Below, piece by piece: positions 52,271 to 61,651 of a stretch of 64,000 nucleotides of DNA. The notes beneath the pieces are model-generated. The model was not told where the DNA came from and did no database searches. It saw only the letters and a program-made list of their open reading frames with translations. The stretch comes from Agreia pratensis (GTDB taxonomy: Bacteria; Actinomycetota; Actinomycetes; Actinomycetales; Microbacteriaceae): contig NZ_FXAY01000004.1 of NCBI RefSeq assembly GCF_900177685.1, forward strand, positions 124,001 through 188,000. The letters run 5' to 3'. Both the position numbers and the translations under genes were made by a program. The first letter of the stretch is position 1, and each line of letters begins with the position of its first letter.

Positions 52271-53040
52271 CGATCGCACCACCTGTTCTGCTGGCGGCAT
52301 CCCACGGAACGAGCGATCCGGCGGGTCGCCGGGCCGTCGCATCCCTCGTCTCGGCGGTCGCGGAAAGGCGACGCGACCTCACGGTCGTGGGCGCGTTCGT
52401 CGACGTGCAGCAACCCGATGTGCCGACAGCGCTCGAGACGCTCGCCGACGGCACGCCCGCGGTGATCGTGCCGCTGTTGCTGTCGAGCGGGTACCATGTG
52501 CACGTCGACCTCGCGGAAGCCGCAGACGAGGCCACCCGATCGTCTCCGCCAAGACCGGTCGTCGTGACCTCGGCCCTCGGCCCGGATGCGCGTCTCGCGC
52601 GAATTCTCGCCCAGAGGTTGGCGGCGGCCGGCATCAGAGACGAAGACAGCGTGGTGCTGGCGGCGGCGGGATCGAGCGACTCCGGCGCGGTCGAGGACTG
52701 TCGGGTCATGGGGGCGCTGCTCGCAGCCGAGCTGGGCAGGCCCGTCACCGTGGGATTCCTCTCGGCCGCTGAACCGCGGCTCGAGCAGGCTGTCGAGCGT
52801 GCGCGCACCGAGTCGCCCGACAGGCGCGTGGTCATCGCGAGCTACCTGCTCGCTCCCGGATACTTCCAGTCCCTCGTGTACCGAGCAGGCGGCGACGTGG
52901 TGACCGACCCTCTGCTGATCGACGGGCAGGCTCCGCCGTGGGAGTTGGTCGACGTTGTCATCGACCGCTTCGTGCGCCTATGTGACGAGCGTGTTACGGA
53001 GGCCTATCAGGGCGGCCGCACCAATGCGACGACCTGGTGA
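52267..53040 (+). CDS. Sirohydrochlorin ferrochelatase (CbiX/SirB family)
   Basis: A 257-residue chelatase inserting iron into sirohydrochlorin, the last step of siroheme synthesis. Two tandem CbiX half-domains are visible: the first with His13 in LLAASHGTSDPAGRRAV and VPLLLSSGYHVHVDL, the second from about 145 (VVLAAAGSSDSGAVEDCRVM, IASYLLAPGYFQSLVY). GTG start overlapping the nirD stop (GTGA). The start of the open frame upstream lies in nirD. Confidence 0.88.
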   Translation: MTIAPPVLLAASHGTSDPAGRRAVASLVSAVAERRRDLTVVGAFVDVQQPDVPTALETLADGTPAVIVPLLLSSGYHVHVDLAEAADEATRSSPPRPVVVTSALGPDARLARILAQRLAAAGIRDEDSVVLAAAGSSDSGAVEDCRVMGALLAAELGRPVTVGFLSAAEPRLEQAVERARTESPDRRVVIASYLLAPGYFQSLVYRAGGDVVTDPLLIDGQAPPWELVDVVIDRFVRLCDERVTEAYQGGRTNATTW

Positions 53041-53138
53041 CCGAACGGTAATGCCCCTGGCCGTCGGCTGAAACACCGCGTGGCTAGCGTCGATTTCGAC
53101 AGCTCGTCGGCTCGCACTATCGACCATCGGAGAACGTC

Positions 53139-54548
53139 TTGACCCACACCGAAACACCCTCCGCACCGCTCGTCACCGACACGCAGACGGCTCCCGGGCT
53201 CGTCACTCGCCCCGGCCGCTGGATCGACAACTGGAATGCGGAGGACCCCGCCCAATGGGAAGGAGGGGGAAAGCAGATCGCGGCCCGCAACCTCAGATGG
53301 TCGATCTTCGCCGAGTTCCTCGGATTCGTGATCTGGCAACTCTGGAGCATCGTCGTCGTCTCGCTCCCCGCCGTCGGCTTCACCTTCGACACGGGCCAGA
53401 TCTTCTGGCTGATCTCGATCCCCAGCCTCGTCGGCGCGACCCTCCGCTTTCCCTACAGCTTTATGGTGCCGAAGTTCGGTGGCAGGAATTGGACGATCAT
53501 CTCGGCCGGTCTGCTCCTGATTCCGGCCACGGGACTGGCGATCTGCGTCGGACATCCCGAAACCCCCTTCGGCGTGATGCTGGCCATCGCCGCGCTCGCG
53601 GGCCTCGGTGGCGGCAACTTCGCCAGTTCGATGTCGAACATCACCTACTTCTATCCGCAGAGCAAGAAGGGGTGGGCGCTCGGCCTCAACGCAGCCGGCG
53701 GAAACCTCGGAGCATCGGTCGCTCAGCTCGTGGTGCCCATCGCCATCACGATCGGTGCGGCTGCGACCCTCAACCTGCCTCTTGCCGGGTGGATCTGGAT
53801 TCCCTTCATTCTTCTCGCCATGTGGGGCGCCTACCGCCACATGGACAACCTCTCGAGCGCCAAGGCCGACTTCAGCGCGTCGATCGCCGCCCTCCGGGAG
53901 CCGCACCTGTGGATCCTCGCGCTGCTGTACATCGGCACATTCGGTTCGTTCATCGGGTTCGCCAGTGTGTTCCCCAAGCTCATCGCCGACCAGTTCCCCG
54001 ACTTCTCGACCTTCGCTGTCGGGTCGGCATCGATCTCGCTCGCCTTTCTCGGCGCCCTCGTCGGGTCTCTCTCTCGGCCTTACGGAGGACGGCTCGCCGA
54101 CCGGTTCGGCGGAGCGCGAGTCACTATGGCGGCGTTCGCCGTCATGGCCATCGGAGCCCTGGCGGTGACCTGGACGATCGGCATGAACAACTTCTGGATC
54201 TTCCTCGGCTGCTTCCTCCTGCTCTTCGTCGCGGGCGGCGTCGGCAACGGCTCCACGTATCGCATGATCCCGAGCGTCTTCGCAGCCCGGTCGGGTGTGG
54301 CGGATGCGGCGACGGACTCCGGAGACGTGTCAACGCAGCGCAAGACCGCTGCGTCGCTCGGCCTCATCTCCGCCATCGGCGCATATGGCGGCTTCGTCAT
54401 CCCGCAGATGTTGGGCTTCTCGAAGACGTCGACGGGCGACTACACCAGCGCCTTGAACATGTTCGTCGTCGCCTACGTCGTGCTGATGATCGTGACGGGG
54501 CTCGTCTATCTGCGCCGAGGCTCCGCGTTCAGCGGCCAACGCATCTGA
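53139..54548 (+). CDS. narK: Nitrate/nitrite MFS transporter (NarK/NasA family)
   Basis: A 469-residue MFS protein with about 12 membrane segments. The nitrate signature GLGGGNFASSMSNI (about 163–176) and the second, in the other half, GGVGNGSTYRMIPSVFA, are both present; these bind nitrate in the NarK family. TTG 53139 has a GGAGA site 6 nt upstream and is the preferred start; an N-terminal about 45-residue polar extension precedes the first segment. Lies between chelatase and reductase genes. Confidence 0.92.
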   Translation: MTHTETPSAPLVTDTQTAPGLVTRPGRWIDNWNAEDPAQWEGGGKQIAARNLRWSIFAEFLGFVIWQLWSIVVVSLPAVGFTFDTGQIFWLISIPSLVGATLRFPYSFMVPKFGGRNWTIISAGLLLIPATGLAICVGHPETPFGVMLAIAALAGLGGGNFASSMSNITYFYPQSKKGWALGLNAAGGNLGASVAQLVVPIAITIGAAATLNLPLAGWIWIPFILLAMWGAYRHMDNLSSAKADFSASIAALREPHLWILALLYIGTFGSFIGFASVFPKLIADQFPDFSTFAVGSASISLAFLGALVGSLSRPYGGRLADRFGGARVTMAAFAVMAIGALAVTWTIGMNNFWIFLGCFLLLFVAGGVGNGSTYRMIPSVFAARSGVADAATDSGDVSTQRKTAASLGLISAIGAYGGFVIPQMLGFSKTSTGDYTSALNMFVVAYVVLMIVTGLVYLRRGSAFSGQRI

Positions 54549-54579
54549 CTCCCACGACCGAACGAAGGACCTCCCCAGA

Positions 54580-56700
54580 ATGACGACCCGTGACGCCCGC
54601 ACGCACTGCCCGTACTGCGCGCTGCAATGCGCCATGACTCTGTCACCGTCGGTCGCGGTCGGCGCATCCCTGGATGTAGGGGGTCGAGAGTTCCCGACGA
54701 ATCGTGGCGGCCTGTGCAAAAAGGGGTGGACGTCGGCCGAGCTCATCGATTCTCCGCAGCGGATCACGTCGCCGCTGATGCGCGATTCCCGTGGCGAACT
54801 CGTGCCCGTGTCGTGGGAGGAGGCCCTCGATGCGGTGGCGGGCGCGGTGCGTCGCAGCAGAGCGGAGCACGGGGCCGACTCGGTCGCGGTGTTCGGCGGA
54901 GGCGGCCTCACGAACGAGAAGGCCTACCAGCTGGGCAAGTTCGCCCGGGTCGCTCTCGGAACGTCGCGAATCGACTACAACGGGCGATTCTGCATGTCGT
55001 CGGCGGCGGCGGCGGGAAACAGGGCATTCGGGCTCGACCGCGGGCTTCCCTTTCCTCTCGAGGACCTCGATAGTGCATCGACAATCATGATGCTCGGCTC
55101 GAACGTCGCCGAGACCATGCCGCCCTTCATCGGGCACCTCGCCGCTGCGCGAGAGGCCGGCGGACTCATCGTGGTCGACCCGCGCCGGTCGCCGACCGCA
55201 CGCCTCACCGACGATGGCGGAGGCATGCATGTGCAGCCGACTCCGGGGAGCGATCTCATCCTGCTCCTCGGCCTCACCCATATCGTCATCGCGGAGGGAC
55301 TGCACGATCTCGAGTATCTCGAGCGCCGAACGACCGGATTCGAGAGGGTTCGCCGGAGCGTCAGCTCCTGGTGGCCCGAGAGAGTGCAGTCTCAGACCGG
55401 AGTCCCCGTGCATCAACTGCGCGCGATCGCGCGGCGACTGGCGCAGGGCCAGGGCACCTACATCCTCACGGGCAGGGGAGTGGAGCAGCACGCCGACGGC
55501 ACCGACACCGCGACGGCCGCCATCAATCTCAGCCTCGTGCTCGGACTCGTCGGAAGCGCGAACGGGGGTTACGGCACGCTGACCGGGCAGGGCAACGGCC
55601 AGGGTGGTCGAGAACACGGCCAGAAGAGCGATCAGCTCCCGGGGTATAGAAAGATCACCGATGCCCGGGCCCGAGCGCATGTCGCGTCGGTCTGGGGAGT
55701 CGAGCCTGCGTCGCTCCCGGGACCGGGCGTTCCCGCCGTGGAACTCCTGCAGTCGCTCGGGGCGGAGAACGGTGTGCGTTGTCTGCTCGTGCACGGTTCG
55801 AACGTCGTCGTGTCTGCCCCCGATGTCGCCGCTGTTCGCGCCGGCCTCGCTCGACTCGAGCTGCTCGTCGTCTGCGACTTCTTTCTCAGCGAGACCGGTG
55901 CGCTGGCCGACGTCGTTCTGCCCGTCACCCAGTGGGCAGAGGAGGAGGGCACGATGACGAACCTCGAGGGTCGAGTACTTAGGCGACGCAAGGCCATCGA
56001 TCCTCCGGCGGGCGTGCGCAGCGAACTGTGGATCCTCAGCGAGCTCGCCCATCGGCTCGGCTCGGCCGGCGAGTTCAGTACCGAAGCGCGAAGCGTTTTC
56101 GACGAGCTGTGCCGGGCGTCCGAGGGAGGGCTGGCCGATTACTCCGGACTCAGCTACGACGCGCTCGACGATGACTCGGCGCCCGCCTATTGGCCGTTTC
56201 CGCGTGGATCGTCGGGAACGCCGCGGCTCTTCGCCGACGGCTTCGCCCACGGCGACCGTCTGGCGCGACTCGTGGCCGTGAAGGCCGTCGAGCGTCATCC
56301 GGCAGCTCAGAAAGACGGCGTCGTCACGCTCATCACCGGTCGCCTGCTCGAGCACTATCAATCGGGAGCGCAGACGCGACGCGTACCCGAGCTGCTCGCC
56401 GCCAAACCGGAGGCCCGGATGCAGATCCACCCGGCCACGGCCGAGCTGCTCGGCATCGACGACGGATCTCGGGTGCAGTTGAGCCGAGGTGAGGCGGACG
56501 TGCACTGCCGTGCCGAACTGAGCCTCGAGATCCGGCCAGACACGGTCTTTCTGCCTTTCCATTTCGGCGGTGAACAGAGCGCCAACCTCCTCACCGAGCA
56601 GGTGACGGATCCGATCTCGGGCATGCCCGAGTTCAAGCGCACGACCGTTCGCATCCGCTCGCTCGACACAGCATCCGTACCGGAGGTCGTCCATGCCTGA
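54580..56700 (+). CDS. nasA: Assimilatory nitrate reductase, molybdopterin subunit
   Basis: A 706-residue molybdopterin oxidoreductase reducing nitrate to nitrite. N-terminal [4Fe-4S] site Cys10, Cys13, Cys17 and Cys46 (HCPYCALQC and GLCKKGW), molybdenum ligand Cys138 (YNGRFCMSSA), and C-terminal cofactor-binding domain (LITGRLLEHYQSGAQTRRVP). No Tat signal, so cytoplasmic. AAGGA precedes the ATG. The flavoprotein gene downstream overlaps it by 8 bp. Confidence 0.93.
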   Translation: MTTRDARTHCPYCALQCAMTLSPSVAVGASLDVGGREFPTNRGGLCKKGWTSAELIDSPQRITSPLMRDSRGELVPVSWEEALDAVAGAVRRSRAEHGADSVAVFGGGGLTNEKAYQLGKFARVALGTSRIDYNGRFCMSSAAAAGNRAFGLDRGLPFPLEDLDSASTIMMLGSNVAETMPPFIGHLAAAREAGGLIVVDPRRSPTARLTDDGGGMHVQPTPGSDLILLLGLTHIVIAEGLHDLEYLERRTTGFERVRRSVSSWWPERVQSQTGVPVHQLRAIARRLAQGQGTYILTGRGVEQHADGTDTATAAINLSLVLGLVGSANGGYGTLTGQGNGQGGREHGQKSDQLPGYRKITDARARAHVASVWGVEPASLPGPGVPAVELLQSLGAENGVRCLLVHGSNVVVSAPDVAAVRAGLARLELLVVCDFFLSETGALADVVLPVTQWAEEEGTMTNLEGRVLRRRKAIDPPAGVRSELWILSELAHRLGSAGEFSTEARSVFDELCRASEGGLADYSGLSYDALDDDSAPAYWPFPRGSSGTPRLFADGFAHGDRLARLVAVKAVERHPAAQKDGVVTLITGRLLEHYQSGAQTRRVPELLAAKPEARMQIHPATAELLGIDDGSRVQLSRGEADVHCRAELSLEIRPDTVFLPFHFGGEQSANLLTEQVTDPISGMPEFKRTTVRIRSLDTASVPEVVHA

Positions 56701-58333
56701 ATCACCATTGCGCGTCGTCGTGATCGGGTACGGACCCGTGGGAGCACGCCTTGTCGACGAGCTGCTGCCGGCCGTCTCTGCGGGACTCATCGAGCTTACG
56801 GTGGTCGGTGCCGAGGCCGATGCCGCCTACAACCGAGTGCTCATCGCCGAGCTCGCCATGGGTCGCGCCGAGCGGGAAACCCTCGATGTGACAGACCCAG
56901 AGGAGGCGATCGCGGCCGGTGTCTCGGTGCGCACCGGAGTATGCGCCGTGTCGATCGAGCGCACCCGACGCACGGTCACTCTCAGCGACGGGTCTGTGAT
57001 CGGGTACGACAGGATCGTGCTCGCGACGGGAGCCCGAGCGAACGTGCCCACGCTCGCCGGGGTCACCCGGCTGCGCTACGACTATCGACGTCCCGCAGAC
57101 GATGCGCGGCTGCTCGACTCCGCCGAGGCCCCTCTGCCGCGCGGGGTCACCGCGCTTCGTGACCTCGCCGATGCCGATACGGTGGCCCGCGCGGTGGGCC
57201 TCGGCCAGAAGATTCTTGTGCTCGGGGCCGGGGTGCTCGGAATGGAGCTGGCCCTGGCGGCAGCCGAGGCCGGGGCGGAGGTGGGGGTCGTCTACCACGG
57301 AGAGATTCCTATGGCGCGTCAGCTCGACCGCGGCGCCGGCCTGCTGCTCGCGAGGGGTGCCCGGCATTCGGCGGTGAGCATGATCTCGCATTCGCCGGCA
57401 GAGAGCGTCATCTTCCGTCAGGATTCCGACGGGGTCGACCGCTTCGACGCACTCGTGTGCGCCGATGGCAAGCAGATCTTCGCGGATCTGCTTGTGCTCA
57501 GCTGCGGCGTCGGCGCCCGAAGCGAACTCGCGCGGCTCGCCGGCCTCGACGTGGCCACGGGCATCCTGGTCGACGAGAACCTCACGAGCTGGTCAGACGA
57601 GCGCATTCACGCCATCGGCGACTGCGCGCAGATCGCAGCCAGGCCCCGCATCGGCGATTCGCAGGCTCCTCCTCGGGGCGCGCCCTCCGGGCTGATAGGG
57701 CCCGGATGGCGTCAGGCCGACTGGCTCGCCCGCGCCTTGATCGCCGTTGCGAGCGGAGTCGAGAAGCCGGCGCCTCTCGAAGCCGACCGCAGCGCGGTGG
57801 TCATGCTGAAGGCATCCGGAATCGACGTCGTCGCCGTAGGCGATGTCTCGAGAGACCCCCTCGACGATCTCGCCGATGACGTTCACGGCACTGCCGCCGC
57901 CCACACCAGCGGATGCCTCCACGAACCGCCGAGGAGGGTGTCGAGTTGGATGGACGCGGAGCACGGCCGCTACGTGAAGATGATCACACGCGGAGGGGTT
58001 CTCGAGGCGCTCGTCTGCGTGGGTATGCCCCGCGCGGCTGCGGAGCTGACATTGCTCTTCGAGCGGCGCAGCGAGTTGCCGACAGATCGCTCGGTGTTGC
58101 TGAGACACGACGGCCCGGACTTCGATGACGCCTCGGCAGGCGATGCCTTCGCCGAGGATGCGACGGTGTGCTGGTGCAACGCCGTCACCGTCGGGGCGAT
58201 CACCTCGGCGGCGGAGGCCGGGAACTCCACCGTGACCTGCATCGGCAAGGCGACGCGAGCGGGCACCGGATGCGGTGGCTGCAAAGAGCGCATCGGGCAG
58301 GTTCTCGAACGCGCCGCCGTGCTCACGACATAG
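56693..58333 (+). CDS. FAD-dependent oxidoreductase with BFD [2Fe-2S] domain (nitrate reductase electron-transfer subunit)
   Basis: A 546-residue flavoprotein passing electrons from NAD(P)H to the nitrate reductase. FAD motif RVVVIGYGPVGARLVDEL at the start, NAD motif ILVLGAGVLGMELALAAAEA (about 178–197), FAD-end segment IHAIGDCAQIA, and a C-terminal BFD domain with ligands in CWCNAVTVGAITSAA and RAGTGCGGCKERI (about 491–535). The gene's GGAGG site lies within nasA and the starts overlap by 8 bp. It corresponds to NasB-type subunits in position and layout. Confidence 0.87.
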   Translation: MPESPLRVVVIGYGPVGARLVDELLPAVSAGLIELTVVGAEADAAYNRVLIAELAMGRAERETLDVTDPEEAIAAGVSVRTGVCAVSIERTRRTVTLSDGSVIGYDRIVLATGARANVPTLAGVTRLRYDYRRPADDARLLDSAEAPLPRGVTALRDLADADTVARAVGLGQKILVLGAGVLGMELALAAAEAGAEVGVVYHGEIPMARQLDRGAGLLLARGARHSAVSMISHSPAESVIFRQDSDGVDRFDALVCADGKQIFADLLVLSCGVGARSELARLAGLDVATGILVDENLTSWSDERIHAIGDCAQIAARPRIGDSQAPPRGAPSGLIGPGWRQADWLARALIAVASGVEKPAPLEADRSAVVMLKASGIDVVAVGDVSRDPLDDLADDVHGTAAAHTSGCLHEPPRRVSSWMDAEHGRYVKMITRGGVLEALVCVGMPRAAAELTLLFERRSELPTDRSVLLRHDGPDFDDASAGDAFAEDATVCWCNAVTVGAITSAAEAGNSTVTCIGKATRAGTGCGGCKERIGQVLERAAVLTT

Positions 58334-58346
58334 GCCGCGGCCGTCG

Positions 58347-58832
58347 TCAGGCGGACAGCACCTCGTCGATCTGCCCCATGGCCAGCGTCATGCCCTCCTC
58401 CATGCCCATCTCAACCATCTTCTCGAGCTGTTCGAGGCTCACGAATCGACTCAGCGTGGTCATGCGTGTCTTGTCGCCGATCGATTCGAGCGTCACCGTC
58501 GCCTTGACGGGCTCGATCGAGTCGTCGGGTTTGCCGTTCTCGTCTGCGAAACCGTCGTCGAATTCGAGGTGCGTCGGGGCGTCGACCGCGGTGACCAACC
58601 ACCACCCGCCCGCCTTCGTGCCATCTGGTCCTGTCATGAAATACGACGAACGCGATCCGACAGAGAGGTCGTGCCGAGTGAACGTGGCGGGCCACGTGGG
58701 TGGACCCCACCAGCGTTCGAGCTGGCGCGGGTCCTCCCAGACCTGCCAGACCCGGTCGACGTCTGCCGCGAACTCGGCGACGAACGTGAGGGTGAGCGCG
58801 TCGGTGTCCTTCTCAACGCTGATGACGGTCAT
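58347..58832 (-). CDS. SRPBCC (AHSA1-like) domain protein
   Basis: A 161-residue START-like/AHSA1 protein (FAADVDRVWQVWEDPRQLER, WWGPPTWPATFTRHDLSVGS, MSRF-like TTLSRFVSLEQLEKMVEMGM). The family binds hydrophobic ligands in a large cavity; none can be named. ATG overlaps the ArsR stop by 4 bp, with AAGGAG inside the upstream gene, so the pair is translationally coupled. Confidence 0.84.
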   Translation of the reverse strand: MTVISVEKDTDALTLTFVAEFAADVDRVWQVWEDPRQLERWWGPPTWPATFTRHDLSVGSRSSYFMTGPDGTKAGGWWLVTAVDAPTHLEFDDGFADENGKPDDSIEPVKATVTLESIGDKTRMTTLSRFVSLEQLEKMVEMGMEEGMTLAMGQIDEVLSA

Positions 58833-59179
58833 GACTTCTCCTTGTGGGTGTCTTCGACGAGGATCTTGTCGATTCGGAGGGCGCGCTGCGCCCAGATCTG
58901 CTCGTAGGCCTGCAGCAACGCCGCCGCGCGGCCGATCGTGTCTATGCGACCGCGCACGAGCTGCTCGCGGCCGCGCCGTTCCTTCGTGACGAGAAGAGCG
59001 CGTTCGAGTACCTGCACATGCTTCTGCACGGCGGCGAAGCTCATGTCATAGTGCTCGGCGAGCGAGGTCACCGAGTGGCTGGCTGTGATCACTCGGCTCA
59101 CGATGTCGCGCCTCGTCGCATCTGCCAGAGCCTGGAAGATGCGATCGATCCCGGTTTCCGTCGACTGATCTACAACCAT
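58829..59179 (-). CDS. ArsR family transcriptional regulator
   Basis: A 116-residue winged-helix regulator (GIDRIFQALADATRRDIVSR, TSLAEHYDMSFAAVQKHVQV, LLVTKERRGREQLVRGR). No metal-binding cysteines, so it is not a metal sensor. The ArsR–AHSA1 pair is common in actinobacteria and suggests that the SRPBCC partner senses or carries the ligand. Starts leaderless from ATG 59179, which lies in an operator palindrome. Confidence 0.86.
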   Translation of the reverse strand: MVVDQSTETGIDRIFQALADATRRDIVSRVITASHSVTSLAEHYDMSFAAVQKHVQVLERALLVTKERRGREQLVRGRIDTIGRAAALLQAYEQIWAQRALRIDKILVEDTHKEKS

Positions 59180-59193
59180 TTGGTTGTACTTTA
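59172..59193 (-). promoter_or_regulatory. ArsR promoter and operator over the start codon
   Basis: ACAACCA-TT-TGGTTGT (59172–59187) is a perfect inverted repeat that includes the ATG (minus, 59179–59177). TAAAGT (minus strand, 59193–59188) ends 8 nt before the ATG. Autorepression of a leaderless mRNA is the simplest reading. Confidence 0.6.
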
Positions 59194-59230
59194 CCGCCTA
59201 TGCGTCACCGGAACAAGAGCCCGATCGGTT

Positions 59231-61543
59231 CTAATTGCCGCCGATGCCCGGGACAACGCCGGAGTTGTCGTCACCGCCCCGACCGTCGGTGCCGTCGCCT
59301 CCTGCTGGCGGTGTCGATGTCGGATTGGGCGCCGGCACGATCCCAGGGGCTGTCGGCGTGGGAGTCGGTGTCGGCGTGGTCGTGGGGGAGTCCGTCGGAG
59401 AGTCGGAGTTCGAGCCCGAGCCGGAACTCGACCCGGATCCGTAGACGAGGGTGTCGTCGGGATCGGGGAAGTCGGCAGCCCCCGGAAGCACCTCGTCGTT
59501 CGCCGTCATCACCGATTTCCAGATGCGGTGGCGGACGCTGTACCCCGCGTATCCATTCGTCTCCACGTCGGTCATCGAGACATCGCCTGACACGTTGCCG
59601 ACCCAGACAGCCGTGGCCGCCTTCGTGCTGGCCCCGATCATCCAGGTGTCTTTCTCGTTGTCTGTCGTGCCCGTCTTGCCGATGTGCTCGATGTCGTCGC
59701 GGGGATTCGACGCTGTCGCGGTCCCGCTCTGGAGCGGGCCTTTCATCGCATAGGCGAGGGTGGCCGCGATCTTCGGATCGAGAGCCTGCGCGCACCCGGC
59801 CTGGGGCGGCTGCAGTTCGGCACCCGTCGAATCCACGATGCGGTCGATGGCGATCGGCTTGCAGTAGACGCCGTTCGCCGCGATGCCGGCATAGGCGGCG
59901 GCCATCGTGAGAGGCGCGATGGTCTGCGTGCCGATCACGTCGGCCAGATCAGACCCGAGGTCGGCGCCGTCGGCGCGGTGCACGCCCATGGCCTGTGCAT
60001 CATTGCGAATCTGGCACAGGTCGAGCTTCTGGGCCATCGCGAAGAAAGCGTTGTTCACCGAGTCGGTGAGGGCCGTCTGAACGGAGATCGTTCCGGGTCG
60101 CTCGCCGCTGTCGTTGCTGGGTGAATAGTCGGGTCCACTCACGTCTGCACAGGTGTTGGTGAAGTTCGCCCGCTTGAAGGTCTGCGGATTGCCGTTGACC
60201 CTCTCGTTGAGTGTGTGGCCTTGCTTCAGCCATTCGGCGAGCGTGAACACCTTGTACGTCGAGCCGACCTGGAAGCCCGTCGACCCGCCGTAGCCCTGGT
60301 CGGTGTTGTAGTTCAACGAGGTGCTGCCCGGGTCGGTGGAGTCGCCGGCCACGTAGGTCTTGTTCTGCGCCATCGCAAGGATGCGGCCGGTTCCGGGTTC
60401 GACCGTGACGATCGTCGAGCCCAGGTCGAGTTCGTCGCTCGACGCCGGAACGTACTCGGTCATGGTCTCATTGGCGTTGGCCTGAAGTGCCGAGTTGAGA
60501 GTCGTGTAGATCTGAAAGCCGCCGGTCTTGAAATTCGACCAGCGTTCGTCGGCGGTGGCACCGAAGGTGGGGTCGTTCTTGACGATCCAAGTCACGTAGT
60601 CGCAGAAGTATGCGGCGCCGTTCGCGGCCGTCTGGCAACCCGTCGATGGCTCTGTGATCACGGGGGTGACAGGTGTCGCGACGGCCTCTTCGTACTGCGC
60701 CTGAGTGATCGTGTGGTGCTTGAGCATCGATGCGAGAACGTCGACGTCGCGCCGGGCCTTGTTCGCCTCGATATTGTCGGGATCGTCGATGCGCAGCCCG
60801 TTCGGTTCGTTGACCGTGGCTATCAGGCTCGCGGCCTGAGCGACCGTCAGTTGGGCTGCCGTCGTTCCGTAGTAATAGTTCGCCGCGGCCTCGATGCCGT
60901 AGACCGAGCCACCGAAGTTCGCGATGTTCAGGTAGCCGAGCAGAATCTGGTCTTTGCTGTACTTCTTCTCGAGGCCGATCGCGAGTCGCATCTCGGACAG
61001 CTTGCGATCGAGCGACGTGTCGGTCGCTTCGGCGTAGGCCTTCTCGCGATCCGACTCGTTATCGAGGGCCTCGGCCCGCTGCACGAGAATGTTCTTCACG
61101 TACTGCATGGTTATGGTCGATGCGCCGCTCTCGACGCCGCCCGAGGTGACATTCCGGAGCGCCGCACGCAGAGTCGACGTGAGGTCGACTCCGTTGTGCT
61201 GGTAGAAGCGCGGATCCTCCGTCGAGACGACGGCGTCTTTCACCGCGGGCGCGATCTCATCCCAGCCGACCTCTTGCCGGTTCTGGTCGAAGACGGTGGC
61301 AAGCAGAGTGTTCGTTCCATCGGTGTTCGTCGAGTAGATCTCGGACTTCTGTGCGAGCGCACCGATGTCGAGAGTCGAGGGCAGATCCTCGAAGAGTCCC
61401 ACTGATCGCGAGACGGATGCGCTGGTGAGCGAGACGGCGGGAACGGCCAGCGCGGTGACGAGAACGCCGGCGACGACGCTCGCTCCGAGCAACTTCAGCC
61501 AGGGCTTCGCCGCAGACATGAAACGTGACGAGGTATCAGGCAT
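59231..61543 (-). CDS. Class A penicillin-binding protein (glycosyltransferase/transpeptidase)
   Basis: A 770-residue bifunctional peptidoglycan synthase. Membrane anchor at about 15–40; GT51 domain with catalytic Glu109 (AVVSTEDPRFYQHNGVD) and ASTITMQYVKN; transpeptidase with Ser-x-x-Lys (VGSTYKVF, about 428), SxN (DSVNNAFF) and KTGT (IGKTGTTDN, about 618). The C-terminal about 75 residues are Ser/Thr/Pro/Gly-rich. ATG 61543 lies 8 nt after a TATCCT -10 box; upstream codons are open but unsupported. Confidence 0.92.
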   Translation of the reverse strand: MPDTSSRFMSAAKPWLKLLGASVVAGVLVTALAVPAVSLTSASVSRSVGLFEDLPSTLDIGALAQKSEIYSTNTDGTNTLLATVFDQNRQEVGWDEIAPAVKDAVVSTEDPRFYQHNGVDLTSTLRAALRNVTSGGVESGASTITMQYVKNILVQRAEALDNESDREKAYAEATDTSLDRKLSEMRLAIGLEKKYSKDQILLGYLNIANFGGSVYGIEAAANYYYGTTAAQLTVAQAASLIATVNEPNGLRIDDPDNIEANKARRDVDVLASMLKHHTITQAQYEEAVATPVTPVITEPSTGCQTAANGAAYFCDYVTWIVKNDPTFGATADERWSNFKTGGFQIYTTLNSALQANANETMTEYVPASSDELDLGSTIVTVEPGTGRILAMAQNKTYVAGDSTDPGSTSLNYNTDQGYGGSTGFQVGSTYKVFTLAEWLKQGHTLNERVNGNPQTFKRANFTNTCADVSGPDYSPSNDSGERPGTISVQTALTDSVNNAFFAMAQKLDLCQIRNDAQAMGVHRADGADLGSDLADVIGTQTIAPLTMAAAYAGIAANGVYCKPIAIDRIVDSTGAELQPPQAGCAQALDPKIAATLAYAMKGPLQSGTATASNPRDDIEHIGKTGTTDNEKDTWMIGASTKAATAVWVGNVSGDVSMTDVETNGYAGYSVRHRIWKSVMTANDEVLPGAADFPDPDDTLVYGSGSSSGSGSNSDSPTDSPTTTPTPTPTPTAPGIVPAPNPTSTPPAGGDGTDGRGGDDNSGVVPGIGGN

Positions 61544-61551
61544 AACAGTTG

Positions 61552-61557
61552 AGGATA
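61552..61557 (-). promoter_or_regulatory. -10 box of the PBP gene
   Basis: On the minus strand TATCCT is followed 8 nt later by the ATG at 61543 with no ribosome site between, suggesting a leaderless mRNA. No clear -35 box. Confidence 0.4.
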
Positions 61558-61651
61558 CGTTCGCGCACCTCCGAAGCGGCTGAATCGGCGATTGCGTCAC
61601 ATGAAGTCATAGAACTTCCTGCAGGGCGTACCGGGGTAAAAGCTGGTGTGC

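Noticed and set aside
54643-56790. A 715-residue minus-strand open frame
   Set aside because: Antisense to the nitrate reductase gene with its intact cluster and Mo ligands; no domain in the shadow frame.
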